Part shown: positions 1 through 9,112 of the stretch, piece after piece
How positions within the stretch are numbered: position 1 is the first letter of the stretch
Layout of the letters: every line of letters begins with the position of its first letter
Origin: an archaeon
GTDB lineage: Archaea; Thermoproteota; Nitrososphaeria; Nitrososphaerales; Gagatemarchaeaceae
DNA length: 64,000 nt
Reading direction: 5' to 3'
Assembly: GCA_021800855.1 (NCBI GenBank)
Contig: JAJYYP010000002.1
Location: forward strand, 1 to 64,000
Notes under the pieces: model-generated
Told to the model about the DNA's origin: nothing
Seen by the model: the letters and a program-made list of their open reading frames with translations, nothing else
Databases searched by the model: none
Position numbers and translations under genes: made by a program

Positions 1-325
1 ACTTCGGCATCCTCTGGACTCTTATCACCGGGGCGTAGAGGTACGACGCGTTGCTGGCCGAGTTCACGAACAGCACCTCTTCGCCATCCCCTGTTATTCT
101 GTAGGCGAGGAACTCGTCGACAGCCCCGTTGTCGAAGTAGTAGAAGATTGGGGTCCCCATGAACAGGTCCGCCTGGGCCGCGATCCTCGTAGCCTTCCCC
201 TGCCTGAACGCGAAGAGGGGGAACGGGGCCCTCTCGAGGGCGCAGGAAAGCCTCCCGAGGTCGAGCAGCGAGTCCAGGCCTATGTAGCACGCCCCCCCGA
301 TCCTCTGGTCTTCCTTCTTCGGCAA
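1..325 (-). CDS. Conserved hypothetical protein, partial (runs off the left edge)
   Basis: Not in the ORF track. Reverse-strand reading from a TTG at 325 is open to base 1 (LPKKEDQRIGGACYIGLDSLLDLGRLSCALERAPFPLFAFRQGKATRIAAQADLFMGTPIFYYFDNG...). A TATA-like ttataaat lies just upstream. Confidence 0.6.
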   Translation of the reverse strand, partial: MPKKEDQRIGGACYIGLDSLLDLGRLSCALERAPFPLFAFRQGKATRIAAQADLFMGTPIFYYFDNGAVDEFLAYRITGDGEEVLFVNSASNASYLYAPVIRVQRMPK

Positions 326-398
326 CCGTAGCCCGCCGCCCTCGTCTTGGTTATAAATAATCGGAAGCGGAAACCGACCGGGTGCGCTCCGCTGGAGG

Positions 399-806
399 GT
401 GTCATCTTCTGGGATGAGCGGGTGGAGGGACGAGACGGCCGCAGACCTCGCGGACGCCGCCTCGAGGCTGGAGGCGGCCATGGCTTCCATATCGGGGGAA
501 CCTTCGCGCGAACATGTCCTATCGGTCTGGATGGCCTACCTGAAGGTGGAGAAGAGCGTCGCGTTCATCAAACTCGACCTTGACGAGGAGAACCCAGGCC
601 GCTTCGTCATGCTGAAGCAGTATGCTGTCCCCGACGAGAGGCAGGCACTCAAGTTCGCCCTGAGCAACCTCAAGAAGGGGTCCGACAGCTTCGCCCTGGG
701 CGACGTCCACCAGTCGCTGAAGTGGCTGCGGGAGTCGAGGAACTATCTGAGAGCCTTCCTGAGGGCCAAGCGGCTGAAGCGGGCGCGGGGGGTAGGCCCA
801 GTCTAG
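399..806 (+). CDS. Hypothetical helical protein (start may be ATG at 414)
   Basis: Intact ORF downstream of TATA-like ggttataaataa (349-360). Confidence 0.6.
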   Translation: MSSSGMSGWRDETAADLADAASRLEAAMASISGEPSREHVLSVWMAYLKVEKSVAFIKLDLDEENPGRFVMLKQYAVPDERQALKFALSNLKKGSDSFALGDVHQSLKWLRESRNYLRAFLRAKRLKRARGVGPV

Positions 807-808
807 GG

Positions 809-1270
809 CTATTCCGCCTTCTTCTTCTTTGACCTGGGCTTCTTGGGGGCGGCCTTCTTCGGCTTCTCTTCGGGCTCCTCCCCCTCCTCAGGCTCGCCAG
901 CTTTCGGCCCCTCCTCCTCTGGCTCGGACGCCTCCGGGGACTTCGCTGTCTCTCCCTCGGCTTCCTCAGGTTCTTTCGCCGGGGCCTTCTTCTCCTCCTT
1001 CTCCTCTTCAGGCTCTTCTCCCAGCACTATCTCCTGGATGGTCAGCTCTTTCCCAGACACGAATATCCTGTACTTCTTCCTGACGCCGTTCATGAACAGG
1101 AAACGCTTGATGTATGTCTTGACCTGTCTGGGCTTAACCCCCTCCCTGACGCCCTCGTCCTCGATCACAATCGAGTCCCCGGAGACAGAGGGCTTGACGC
1201 CGACACGAGGCTCCAGGAACGCCGCCAGCTCATCCCCCTTGCCCTTGAGGGTACCGAGGGTCACCTTCAA
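809..1270 (-). CDS. Eukaryotic ribosomal protein L22e-like protein with acidic/basic C-terminal tail (candidate)
   Basis: Core LAAFLEPRVGVKP...SIVIEDEGV...KTYIKRFLFMNGVRKKYRIFVSGKELTIQEI follows the L22e pattern (FEQFLQERIKVNG...VTIERSKSKITVTSE...[24 protein letters not shown]). Tail is Glu/Lys-rich. Confidence 0.6.
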   Translation of the reverse strand: MKVTLGTLKGKGDELAAFLEPRVGVKPSVSGDSIVIEDEGVREGVKPRQVKTYIKRFLFMNGVRKKYRIFVSGKELTIQEIVLGEEPEEEKEEKKAPAKEPEEAEGETAKSPEASEPEEEGPKAGEPEEGEEPEEKPKKAAPKKPRSKKKKAE

Positions 1271-1308
1271 CTTGAGCTCCCTCTCATCTGGTCATGCTAT
1301 ATGTTTTC

Positions 1309-2091
1309 TTATCTGCCATACCTTCGCTTCCTCTTCTGATAGGTCCTGATCGCCCTGAGCAGGTCGATGTATCTGAACGCCGGCCAGAATACGTCCACGA
1401 ACACCAGCTCTGAGTAGGCGCCCTGCCAGAGGAGGAACCCGCTCGTCCGCTCCTCCCCGGACGTCCTGATTATGAGGTCAGGTTCCTGGTTGGGGAGGTA
1501 GGAGGTGTAGAGCCTCTTCGAGACTGTCTCCTCCGTTATCGCATCAGGGCTCAGCTTGCCGCTCTTCACGTCCTGGGCGATGGACCGGACAACGTCGGTG
1601 ATCTCAGTCCGCCCCCCGTATGCGACGGCGATGTTGAGATAGTGGTCGCTGTACCCCTCCGTCTTCCGCTCGATGGCCTGGAGGAGATCGACTATCGACT
1701 TCGGGAGGAGGTCAAGGTGGCCGATCGCACGGACGTTGACCTTGTACTTGGTTATCCTCACGTCGCTGAGCAGCCTGTTGAGCCTCGCCTCGATGAGGGC
1801 GAACAGCGCGGCGAGCTCCTTCGGGGTCCTGTCGAGGTTCTCCGTGGAGAGCACGTACAGGGTCACTGTCTTGATCCCGAGGTCATGGCACCAGTCGAGG
1901 AGCTCTTCCGCCCTGTTCGCCCCTTCCTCGTGGCCGAGCCTGTTGGATATCCCCTGGACCTGGGCCCACCGCCTGTTCCCGTCTAGGATGATGCCTACGT
2001 GCCCCGGTATGTCGTCTCCTTCGACCTGCGCCTTCAGCCTCCCTTCGTAGACCCTGTAGGCGCCCAGGTACCTCAGCGCTGACTCTAACAT
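1309..2091 (-). CDS. uppS: Polyprenyl diphosphate synthase (cis-prenyltransferase, UPP synthase family)
   Basis: HVGIILDGNRRWA, GHEEGAN, LYVLSTENLDR, AYGGRTEI and PDLIIRTSGEERTSGFLLWQGAYSELVF motifs. Confidence 0.95.
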   Translation of the reverse strand: MLESALRYLGAYRVYEGRLKAQVEGDDIPGHVGIILDGNRRWAQVQGISNRLGHEEGANRAEELLDWCHDLGIKTVTLYVLSTENLDRTPKELAALFALIEARLNRLLSDVRITKYKVNVRAIGHLDLLPKSIVDLLQAIERKTEGYSDHYLNIAVAYGGRTEITDVVRSIAQDVKSGKLSPDAITEETVSKRLYTSYLPNQEPDLIIRTSGEERTSGFLLWQGAYSELVFVDVFWPAFRYIDLLRAIRTYQKRKRRYGR

Positions 2092-2094
2092 GTG

Positions 2095-3249
2095 CTATTC
2101 GTTTTCTACCGGGCCCCTTATCCTGACCCGCGGATAAACTGCCGTGGTGAACGCGAAGATTGCGGCCAGCCCCACCAAGACGGCCGAGACAAGCAGGAAC
2201 GTCGACTGTGCGTTCCCGCTCACGAGGTAGGCAGAGAACGTCTGAAGCGGGAGATAGAGTATGGCCAGCATCACCAAGACGAAGACATCCCTGTTCCATC
2301 GGGTGCTCCCTCTGGCCAGGTGAGAAAGCAGGGCCCCGGCGGCGTTGATGGCGATCCCACCCCATACGAAGTCGATGCTCCCTCCGATGAAGTCACCCGC
2401 GAGGACGCCCCCATATACCAGGAAGTTCGCGGGGTTCGCAAGGACGGCGTTGACAGCCACCGTGTTGCCGATCATGGCGCCGTACCCCGTGAGGATCCCC
2501 ACCAGAGCCATTATGATACCTGCTACCAGGGAGAAGAACCTGAGGAACCCTGTGGGGCCCCTGTGAAGCAATCCCGTGACATTCCTGTCTATGCTGAACC
2601 CTCTCACGAGGAACGCCCCTCCTATGATGAGAAGGGCAGCTATCCCCGCTTCGAAGGTCCTGTTGGCGACTATCAGGATCCCGGCCAGGACGAAGATGAG
2701 CCCCGGGACCCCAAGCGCGTACTTCGAGTAGTGGGGGTCGAAGACGAGCATCCTCAGGTACCTGCCGAGGACCTCGTACGTCTCTTCCACAGTCTGGCTG
2801 TGCTTCACGGTCACCCTTTGCACCGAGACGATCGGCCTCTGGCTCTGGATCACCGGAATGACCTGCTCGTCTTCGCCTCCGTCCGACACGAGCACCACAC
2901 CGGTGTAGGACCCTCCCTGGACGACTGCCTTCACCTGCCTCCCTATCCTCCTGTCGGCTTGGAAGCCCCTGTCTGCGTCCCCGCAGACCACGGCGACCTC
3001 GCAGGGGGTGTTCGACCCTACCAGCTCGTCGTACTTCTTCACCGCCGCGAAGATCGCGTTGGCGTCAGCCTCCTCGGGGTCCGCGAGCGCCAGCTTTGTC
3101 GCCGCCTCGACCACCGCCTTCCTCCCCACCACCGGGGACTCGACTCGGGCCTTGGATCCGAGGTCGTCATCCCTGTCGACGCAGAGGATGAGATATTTCT
3201 CCTCGGTCTGAGCCATGTCCTGACTCCGTCCGTCACCGCGCCTGTCCAT
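2095..3249 (-). CDS. DUF373 family multi-TM protein
   Basis: N-term YLILCVDRDDDLGSKARVESPVVGR typical of archaeal DUF373, followed by several TM segments. Confidence 0.85.
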   Translation of the reverse strand: MDRRGDGRSQDMAQTEEKYLILCVDRDDDLGSKARVESPVVGRKAVVEAATKLALADPEEADANAIFAAVKKYDELVGSNTPCEVAVVCGDADRGFQADRRIGRQVKAVVQGGSYTGVVLVSDGGEDEQVIPVIQSQRPIVSVQRVTVKHSQTVEETYEVLGRYLRMLVFDPHYSKYALGVPGLIFVLAGILIVANRTFEAGIAALLIIGGAFLVRGFSIDRNVTGLLHRGPTGFLRFFSLVAGIIMALVGILTGYGAMIGNTVAVNAVLANPANFLVYGGVLAGDFIGGSIDFVWGGIAINAAGALLSHLARGSTRWNRDVFVLVMLAILYLPLQTFSAYLVSGNAQSTFLLVSAVLVGLAAIFAFTTAVYPRVRIRGPVENE

Positions 3250-3320
3250 ACTTAAGCCTAGACCGCCTCGCTGCGGCTTCGGGGATATCCTTAAGGGGCG
3301 TATCTCTGTGTTGGCGGTCC

Positions 3321-5003
3321 ATGCCGGAGCCCGTCGAGCGTCCGTGGCTCAAGGCGCAGGTCGGGGACAGGTATTCGGTCCCGCGACCTCGGGTCAGGCC
3401 CCTCTATGCCCTGCTGACAGACTCTGCGAAGCTCCATCCTAAGAACCGCTGCCTCCACTACCAGGGGAGGGACTTCACTTACTCCCAAGTGGACGACCTT
3501 TCCTCGAAGTTCGCTTCCGCGCTGGCTGGGCTCGGTGTGAAGAAGGGGGACAGGGTCGCAATCTTCCTCCCGAACATCCCCCAGCTGGTCATCGCCTACT
3601 TCGGAATCCTGAAGTGCGGAGGGGTCGTCGTGATGTGCAACCCGGTCTACAAGGAAAGAGAGCTGGAGCACCAGCTGCGGGATTCGGGGGCTGAGATCGT
3701 CGTTGCCAGCAGGACGGTCGCAAAAGGGATGGACCTCTTCAGCAGTCTCGAAGGGTGCCGGGGGAGGCTCTCTCTGAGGCATGTCATAGCCACCGGGCTC
3801 GGCGACTATCTGCCGGGGCTGAAGAGGCGCCTGGCGGGGCTCGCAGGATTCAAGGACGTCCCCAGGAACAATACTCTCGACTTCGTGCGTCTAGTCGAGT
3901 CCAGCGCCCCCATGGCCGCCTTCGCCTCCGTCGACCCCGTGAACGACGTCGCGGTCCTCCAGTACACCGGAGGGACCACCGGGGTATCGAAGGGGGCGAT
4001 GCTCACCCACTACAACCTCGTCTCCAACGCCGAGTACGGGGTCAGCCTCTTCCCCATCACCTCGCGGGACGTCTCCCTCTGCGTCCTCCCGCTCTACCAC
4101 ATCTACGGGCTGACCGTGACCATGAATGCCCCCATGGCGGCGGGGGCGTCGATGGTCCTCCTCCCGAGCTTCCACGTGGAAGAGGTGATGAAGGCCATCC
4201 AGGACCGGAAGGTGACGATCTTCTCCGGTGCCCCTGCCATGTATGTGGCGATCAACAGCAAGCCAGAGGCGGGGAGGTACAACCTGCGATCAGTCCGGGC
4301 GTGCTTGTCGGGCGGCTCTGCGCTGCCGCCGGCCGTCAGGAAGAAGTTCATCGAGCTGACCGGAGGGAACCTCGTCGAGGGGTACGGTCTCTCGGAGACC
4401 AGCCCCGTGACACACTGCAACCCGGTCAACGGCGGCGTCGTGAAGGATGGGTCCATCGGACCCCCGTTCAGCGAGACGGACGCGATGATAGTCGACCTCT
4501 CCGACAGGGACAAGATCCTCAAGGTGGGGGAGGTCGGAGAACTCGCGGTGAAGGGGCCGCAGGTGATGAAGGGGTACTGGAACCAGAAGGAGGAGACAGA
4601 CGCTGTACTGAAGGGCGGCTGGTTCCTTACCGGGGACATAGCGAAGATGGACGCCGACGGTTACTTCTACATCGTCGACAGAAAGAAGGACATGGTGAAC
4701 GTGGGGGGGCTAAAGGTCTACCCGAGAGAGGTGGAGGACGTCCTCTTCGAGCACCCCGACATAAAGGAGGCCGGGGTCATCGGCGTCCCCGACGACTTCA
4801 GCGGGGAGGCGGTGAAGGCCTTCGTCGTCCTGAAGGACCCCGCGAAGAAGGTCACAGCTCAGGAGATCATAGCGTTCTGTCAGGAGAGGCTCGCGAGGTT
4901 CAAGGTACCCAAGGAGGTGGAGTTCGTCCAGGAGCTCCCTAAGACGCTGATAGGGAAGGTCCTCCGCAGGAAGCTGAGGGAACTCAGACCTCCACAGCCA
5001 TAG
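3321..5003 (+). CDS. Long-chain acyl-CoA ligase (AMP-forming)
   Basis: LQYTGGTTGVSKGAMLTHYN, GYGLSETSPVTHCNP, GWFLTGDIAKMDADGYFYIVDRKKDMVNVGGLKVYPREVE and K near the C terminus (LPKTLIGKVLRRKLRE). Confidence 0.95.
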   Translation: MPEPVERPWLKAQVGDRYSVPRPRVRPLYALLTDSAKLHPKNRCLHYQGRDFTYSQVDDLSSKFASALAGLGVKKGDRVAIFLPNIPQLVIAYFGILKCGGVVVMCNPVYKERELEHQLRDSGAEIVVASRTVAKGMDLFSSLEGCRGRLSLRHVIATGLGDYLPGLKRRLAGLAGFKDVPRNNTLDFVRLVESSAPMAAFASVDPVNDVAVLQYTGGTTGVSKGAMLTHYNLVSNAEYGVSLFPITSRDVSLCVLPLYHIYGLTVTMNAPMAAGASMVLLPSFHVEEVMKAIQDRKVTIFSGAPAMYVAINSKPEAGRYNLRSVRACLSGGSALPPAVRKKFIELTGGNLVEGYGLSETSPVTHCNPVNGGVVKDGSIGPPFSETDAMIVDLSDRDKILKVGEVGELAVKGPQVMKGYWNQKEETDAVLKGGWFLTGDIAKMDADGYFYIVDRKKDMVNVGGLKVYPREVEDVLFEHPDIKEAGVIGVPDDFSGEAVKAFVVLKDPAKKVTAQEIIAFCQERLARFKVPKEVEFVQELPKTLIGKVLRRKLRELRPPQP

Positions 5004-6162
5004 AGACCGCGTTCCCGCCCCCCAGGCAGAGGGTCGCGAGCCCGGTCTTCCCACCCTTCCTCTTCAGCCCGTAGATGAGCGTGGTGAGCACCCGCGCGCC
5101 GCTGCACCCGATTGGGTGCCCCAGCGCCACGGCCCCGCCCCAGACGTTGAACCTCGACTGGTCGACGCCGAGGGCCCTCTTCACCGCTATGGACGCCGTC
5201 GAATATGCCTCGTTGTGCTCGAAGACGTCTATGTCCCCAACATCCATCTTCAGCCTCTTGAGGAGGGCCTTCGTCGTCGGGATCGGCGCCTCCATGACCC
5301 TCGCGGGCTCGAGCCCGCCTGTCTCGTAGCCGACGATCTTCGCGAGAGGCTTGGCCCCCAGCCTGTCGGCCGCTTCCTGCGACGCGACGACGAGGGCAGA
5401 AGCGCCGTCGCTCAGCTGCGACGAGTTCCCTGCCGTCAGCACGCCGTCGGGCTTGAAGACCGGCCTGAGCTTTGCAAGCTTCTCCTTCGTGGTGTCAGGC
5501 CTCACGCACTCGTCGTTAGAGAACTCGACTATCTCGCCTCCATCGCGCTTGATCCTCACCTTGACCTTCTCCTGCTCGAATTTGCCCTGCTCCGACGCTT
5601 TGGCCGCTTTCATGTGGCTGGAGTAGGCGAACTCGTCCGCCTCCTCTCTCGAGATATGGAACCTCCTCGCCACGTTCTCCCCCGTCACCCCCATGTGGTA
5701 GTCGTGGTAGGCGTCCCAGAGGCCGTCGACTATCATCCCGTCGAGGAGGCGCGCGTCCCCGAACTTCGTCCCCCACCTGACGCCCTTGGCCAGGTAAGGG
5801 GCGTTGCTCATGCTCTCCATCCCCCCTGCGACGACGACTTCGTTGTCCCCCGCCTTGACCGACTGCGCGGCCAGCATAACCGCCTTCAGGCCGGACCCGC
5901 AGACCTTGTTGACCGTGAACGCCCCGACCCCGAAGGGGACCCCTGCGTGCACCGCCGCCTGCCTTGCGGGGTTCTGCCCTAGGCCCGCCGAGACTACATT
6001 GCCCATGATCACCTCGTCGACCTCCGCCGGGGCGATCTTGGCCCTCTTCATCGCCTCCTCTATGACGAGGGCCCCGAGCTTGGTCGCAGCCACCCCCACC
6101 AGGCTCCTCCCGAACTTCCCTATGGGGGTCCTGCAGGCAGACAGTATGACTGGTTCGGCCAT
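4984..6162 (-). CDS. Acetyl-CoA C-acyltransferase (thiolase) with canonical Cys
   Basis: Start set at MAEPVILSACRTPIGKFG (6162). VNKVCGSGLKA, NEAYSTASIAVKR, GGAVALGHPIGCSGARV, CLGGG motifs. Overlaps the acyl-CoA ligase 3' end by 20 bp (convergent). Confidence 0.95.
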   Translation of the reverse strand: MAEPVILSACRTPIGKFGRSLVGVAATKLGALVIEEAMKRAKIAPAEVDEVIMGNVVSAGLGQNPARQAAVHAGVPFGVGAFTVNKVCGSGLKAVMLAAQSVKAGDNEVVVAGGMESMSNAPYLAKGVRWGTKFGDARLLDGMIVDGLWDAYHDYHMGVTGENVARRFHISREEADEFAYSSHMKAAKASEQGKFEQEKVKVRIKRDGGEIVEFSNDECVRPDTTKEKLAKLRPVFKPDGVLTAGNSSQLSDGASALVVASQEAADRLGAKPLAKIVGYETGGLEPARVMEAPIPTTKALLKRLKMDVGDIDVFEHNEAYSTASIAVKRALGVDQSRFNVWGGAVALGHPIGCSGARVLTTLIYGLKRKGGKTGLATLCLGGGNAVSMAVEV

Positions 6163-6253
6163 GGCCGCGCCCAGTCGACACTTCGTTTTAAACGGAACCT
6201 GACCGCGGAAATCGCACTCCGTAAATATGGAGCCCCTGGCCCGCCCTTTTGCC

Positions 6254-7168
6254 ATGCAGCCGCAGAAGAAGATCTGGATGGACGGGAAACTTGTCTCCTG
6301 GGACGACGCGAAGATACACGTCCTCACCCACGGACTCCACTATGGGATGGCCGTCTTCGAAGGGATCAGGGCGTTCAAAACCCCCAAAGGGACGGCGATC
6401 TTCAGGCTCCCAGAGCACATTGAGCGTCTAATGAACAGCGCGAAGATCTACAGGATGAACCTCGGCTACTCGGCCAAGGAGATCGCCCAGGCTTGCGTGG
6501 AGGTCGTGAGGAACAATCCGGCGGAGGAGTGTTACATCCGCCCGATAGCCTTCACGGGCTACGGCGAGATGGGGCTCAACCCGCTCACAAGCAAGATATC
6601 GATGGCAATCGGCTCCTGGGAGTGGGGGTCCTACCTGGGGGACGCCTCCAAGAACGGTGTGAGGGCGACGATCACCAACTGGGTCAGGATAGATTCGAGG
6701 GCGATGCCGGTGCAGGCGAAGTGCGCTGCGAACTACGCCAACTCGGCCCTGGCGAAGATGCAGGCCGTCGCTGCGGGTTACGACGAGGCGATCCTCTTGA
6801 ACGCCAACGGCATGGTGGCAGAGGGGCCGGGGGAGAACATATTCAGGGTCAAGGACGGGATACTCAGCACACCCCCCGCCAGCTCAGGGATACTCCGGGG
6901 GATAACGCGCGACACAATCATCCAGTTCGCTCGAGACGAGAAGATCACCTTCTACAGGAACGATGCCACGAAGGAGGAGCTGTACACCTCCGACGAGGTC
7001 TTCTTCAGCGGCACCGCGGCGGGGATCGCAAGGGTGAGAGAAATCGACGGGAGGCCGATCGGCGACAACGGGACGCCTATCACCGACGTGCTGGCGAAGC
7101 TCTACGACCAGGCGGTCCATGGGAGGACCAAGCGCTACTCGAAGTGGCTGACCCCGGTCAAGCCCTAG
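6254..7168 (+). CDS. ilvE: Branched-chain amino acid aminotransferase
   Basis: MQPQKKIWMDGKLVSWDDAKIHVLTHGLHYGMAVFEGIRAF; YANSALAKMQAVAAGYDEAILLNANGMVAEGPGENIF. Confidence 0.95.
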   Translation: MQPQKKIWMDGKLVSWDDAKIHVLTHGLHYGMAVFEGIRAFKTPKGTAIFRLPEHIERLMNSAKIYRMNLGYSAKEIAQACVEVVRNNPAEECYIRPIAFTGYGEMGLNPLTSKISMAIGSWEWGSYLGDASKNGVRATITNWVRIDSRAMPVQAKCAANYANSALAKMQAVAAGYDEAILLNANGMVAEGPGENIFRVKDGILSTPPASSGILRGITRDTIIQFARDEKITFYRNDATKEELYTSDEVFFSGTAAGIARVREIDGRPIGDNGTPITDVLAKLYDQAVHGRTKRYSKWLTPVKP

Positions 7169-7177
7169 GGTCGTGGC

Positions 7178-7711
7178 TCACTTCTTCCTCGGCTTCTCCG
7201 AGGGGACGAAGTGCACGTCGGAGACGAGGTAGCGCGGGGGCCGGCGGAAGACCGCCTTCACCTTCATCCCGATGAACATGTCTGCCTCCTTCGCGCCCTT
7301 CAGCCTCGCCAGGAGGAGCGTGTCCACGCCGTCGAACTCGACCAGCGCCAGGTTGAATGGGGTCTCTTTCAGGAACTCCTCGCCCCCATAGTAGCACGTC
7401 GTCCAGGAGTGAACCCGCCCTTCGTTGGGGAGGGTGAACCACTCGGTCTCGGCGCCGCAGTTCATGCAGTGGCTGCGAGGCGTGGCGTACCTGTAGTGGC
7501 AAGCCTTGCACTCGCTCCCCATTATCTTGCCCTCCGCCAGCCCTAGGAAGAACGGAGAGTCCTCCGCGTAGCTGTGGATGTAGTTGATGGCGTAGGGGGA
7601 GAGTATGACAAGGTCCTCTGTCCCCACTGGATTCTTGTAGAGGGCCGCGCCCTTGGCGTTGACCTCCTTCATCACGTCCCTGAACCTAGCGAACTTCTTC
7701 AGCTGGGCCAT
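7178..7711 (-). CDS. DUF35 / Zn-ribbon OB-fold acyl-CoA-associated protein
   Basis: Rubredoxin-like CKACHYRYATPRSHCMNCGAETEWF followed by an OB-fold region; starts next to the thiolase-like gene stop. Confidence 0.9.
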   Translation of the reverse strand: MAQLKKFARFRDVMKEVNAKGAALYKNPVGTEDLVILSPYAINYIHSYAEDSPFFLGLAEGKIMGSECKACHYRYATPRSHCMNCGAETEWFTLPNEGRVHSWTTCYYGGEEFLKETPFNLALVEFDGVDTLLLARLKGAKEADMFIGMKVKAVFRRPPRYLVSDVHFVPSEKPRKK

Positions 7712-7712
7712 C

Positions 7713-9068
7713 CTATGCCCTCTCCATAATCGTGACTGTCACCGAGCTCCCTGTCCCCGCGTGGGAGTGGATCAGCCCGCGCTTTGCGCCCTTGATCTGG
7801 AGCTCGTCGTTCCCGAAGTGCTTCTGTATGCTCCCCTGGAGCTGCCAGAACGCGAAGACCCCCTGCATTATCCCTGTCGCGCCCACCGGATGCCCGCACG
7901 CTATCAGCCCCCCCGAAGGGTTGACTGGTATGGTCCCCCTGTGCGGGAGTTCCAGGCCGTATTCGATCCCCTCGAGGAAGGGGTGCCCCTGGTCCACGAA
8001 GTCATAGCCTTCGCCGTACCTGCACAGGCCGATGTCTTCGTAGGTCTGTATCTCTGAGCTCGCATAGGCGTCATGTAGCTCGACGAAATCCAGCTCCTTC
8101 TTGGGGTCGCTTATCCCGGCGTTCTTATACGCCTCGAGGGCCGCGGCCCTCCCCGCGCGGAAGGAATGCACGCCCGGGTATCTTAGGCCTGAGTAGTCCT
8201 CCGCCTTCTCCCATTGGAAGCGCGGCACGCTCCCGTGGGGCCTGTCTGCCAGCCTCATCGTGTCTGTCCCGCACCCGACTCCCTTGATGAGCACGGGGTG
8301 GTCCGTGTACTTGAACGCGACGTCCTCCGAGGCGAGTATAGCCACGGCTGCTCCGTCGCTCATCGTGCATATCATGGGTCTGTTCAGCGGGTAGGCGACC
8401 ATCTCCCTGCCAAGGGCCTCTTTCATCGACAGCTTCTCGGGGTACTGGGAGTACGGGTTGTGGTTGGCGTTGACGTGGTTCTTCACTGAAACCATGGCCA
8501 TGACCCTCTTCGCCTCCTGGGTCGCCTCCCTCTGGGCCTTCCTCTCGTCCTTGACGTGGGCGAACTTCGTCTTCCTCAGATACTCGTAGATATGCCGCTG
8601 GACCATGAGGGCGTAGTACCCTGTGTAGAACCCCCCCACAGGGTAGTCGAAGTTGGTGTCTGACGCCAGGGCGATGAACTCGTTCCCCTTCCAAGTCTCG
8701 ACGTGCGACATCGTCTCGAAGCCTGCCACCAGGCATACCTCGTTCCTCCCGCTGGCCACCGTCTCCCAACCAGCCTGGATCGCCTGCCCGCCTGTCGCTC
8801 CCCCCCATTCGATCCTCCTCGAATCCTTCGGGTTCAGGCCTAGGTAGTCTTGGACCATCGATGCCGCCTTCAGCTGCCGCGCGAAGTGGTCAGAGAAATA
8901 GGAAATCCTGCTGCTTTCGATGTCAGACGTCTTAAGGTCGGGGACGTCCTTCATGGCATAATCAAAAGCCCGTTTGACCATCAGCCGGAAGTCCATGTCG
9001 GGGTGGGCCTTCGCGAACTTGGTCACTCCGCCGGATATCATGTAGACCTTCCTCTGCCCCGGCATCAC
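7713..9068 (-). CDS. SCP2/thiolase-fold protein lacking the N-terminal nucleophilic Cys
   Basis: Thiolase fold: FVELHDAYASSEIQTYEDIG, PVNPSGGLIACGHPVGATGIMQ. Active-site loop reads WGGATGGQA instead of xxCxSGxxA. Confidence 0.85.
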   Translation of the reverse strand: MMPGQRKVYMISGGVTKFAKAHPDMDFRLMVKRAFDYAMKDVPDLKTSDIESSRISYFSDHFARQLKAASMVQDYLGLNPKDSRRIEWGGATGGQAIQAGWETVASGRNEVCLVAGFETMSHVETWKGNEFIALASDTNFDYPVGGFYTGYYALMVQRHIYEYLRKTKFAHVKDERKAQREATQEAKRVMAMVSVKNHVNANHNPYSQYPEKLSMKEALGREMVAYPLNRPMICTMSDGAAVAILASEDVAFKYTDHPVLIKGVGCGTDTMRLADRPHGSVPRFQWEKAEDYSGLRYPGVHSFRAGRAAALEAYKNAGISDPKKELDFVELHDAYASSEIQTYEDIGLCRYGEGYDFVDQGHPFLEGIEYGLELPHRGTIPVNPSGGLIACGHPVGATGIMQGVFAFWQLQGSIQKHFGNDELQIKGAKRGLIHSHAGTGSSVTVTIMERA

Positions 9069-9112
9069 GTTTCCCCGCCTTGTACGGGTATTAATTTCCT
9101 TCCGAACCGCGC

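Noticed and set aside
2092-3255. 387-aa plus-strand ORF opposite the DUF373 gene
   Set aside because: Low-complexity, highly charged antisense shadow typical of GC-rich DNA; the minus strand carries a recognisable family.
3755-4942. 395-aa ORF in an alternate frame of the acyl-CoA ligase
   Set aside because: Gly/Arg-rich frame-shifted shadow; ligase motifs are in the other frame.
5116-5982. 288-aa plus-strand ORF opposite the thiolase
   Set aside because: Antisense frame of a strongly conserved gene; Arg/Pro/Leu-rich composition with no recognisable motif.
8125-8808. 227-aa alternate-frame ORF inside the Cys-less thiolase gene
   Set aside because: Frame-shifted translation of the same gene (RGGREEGPEGG-type composition).
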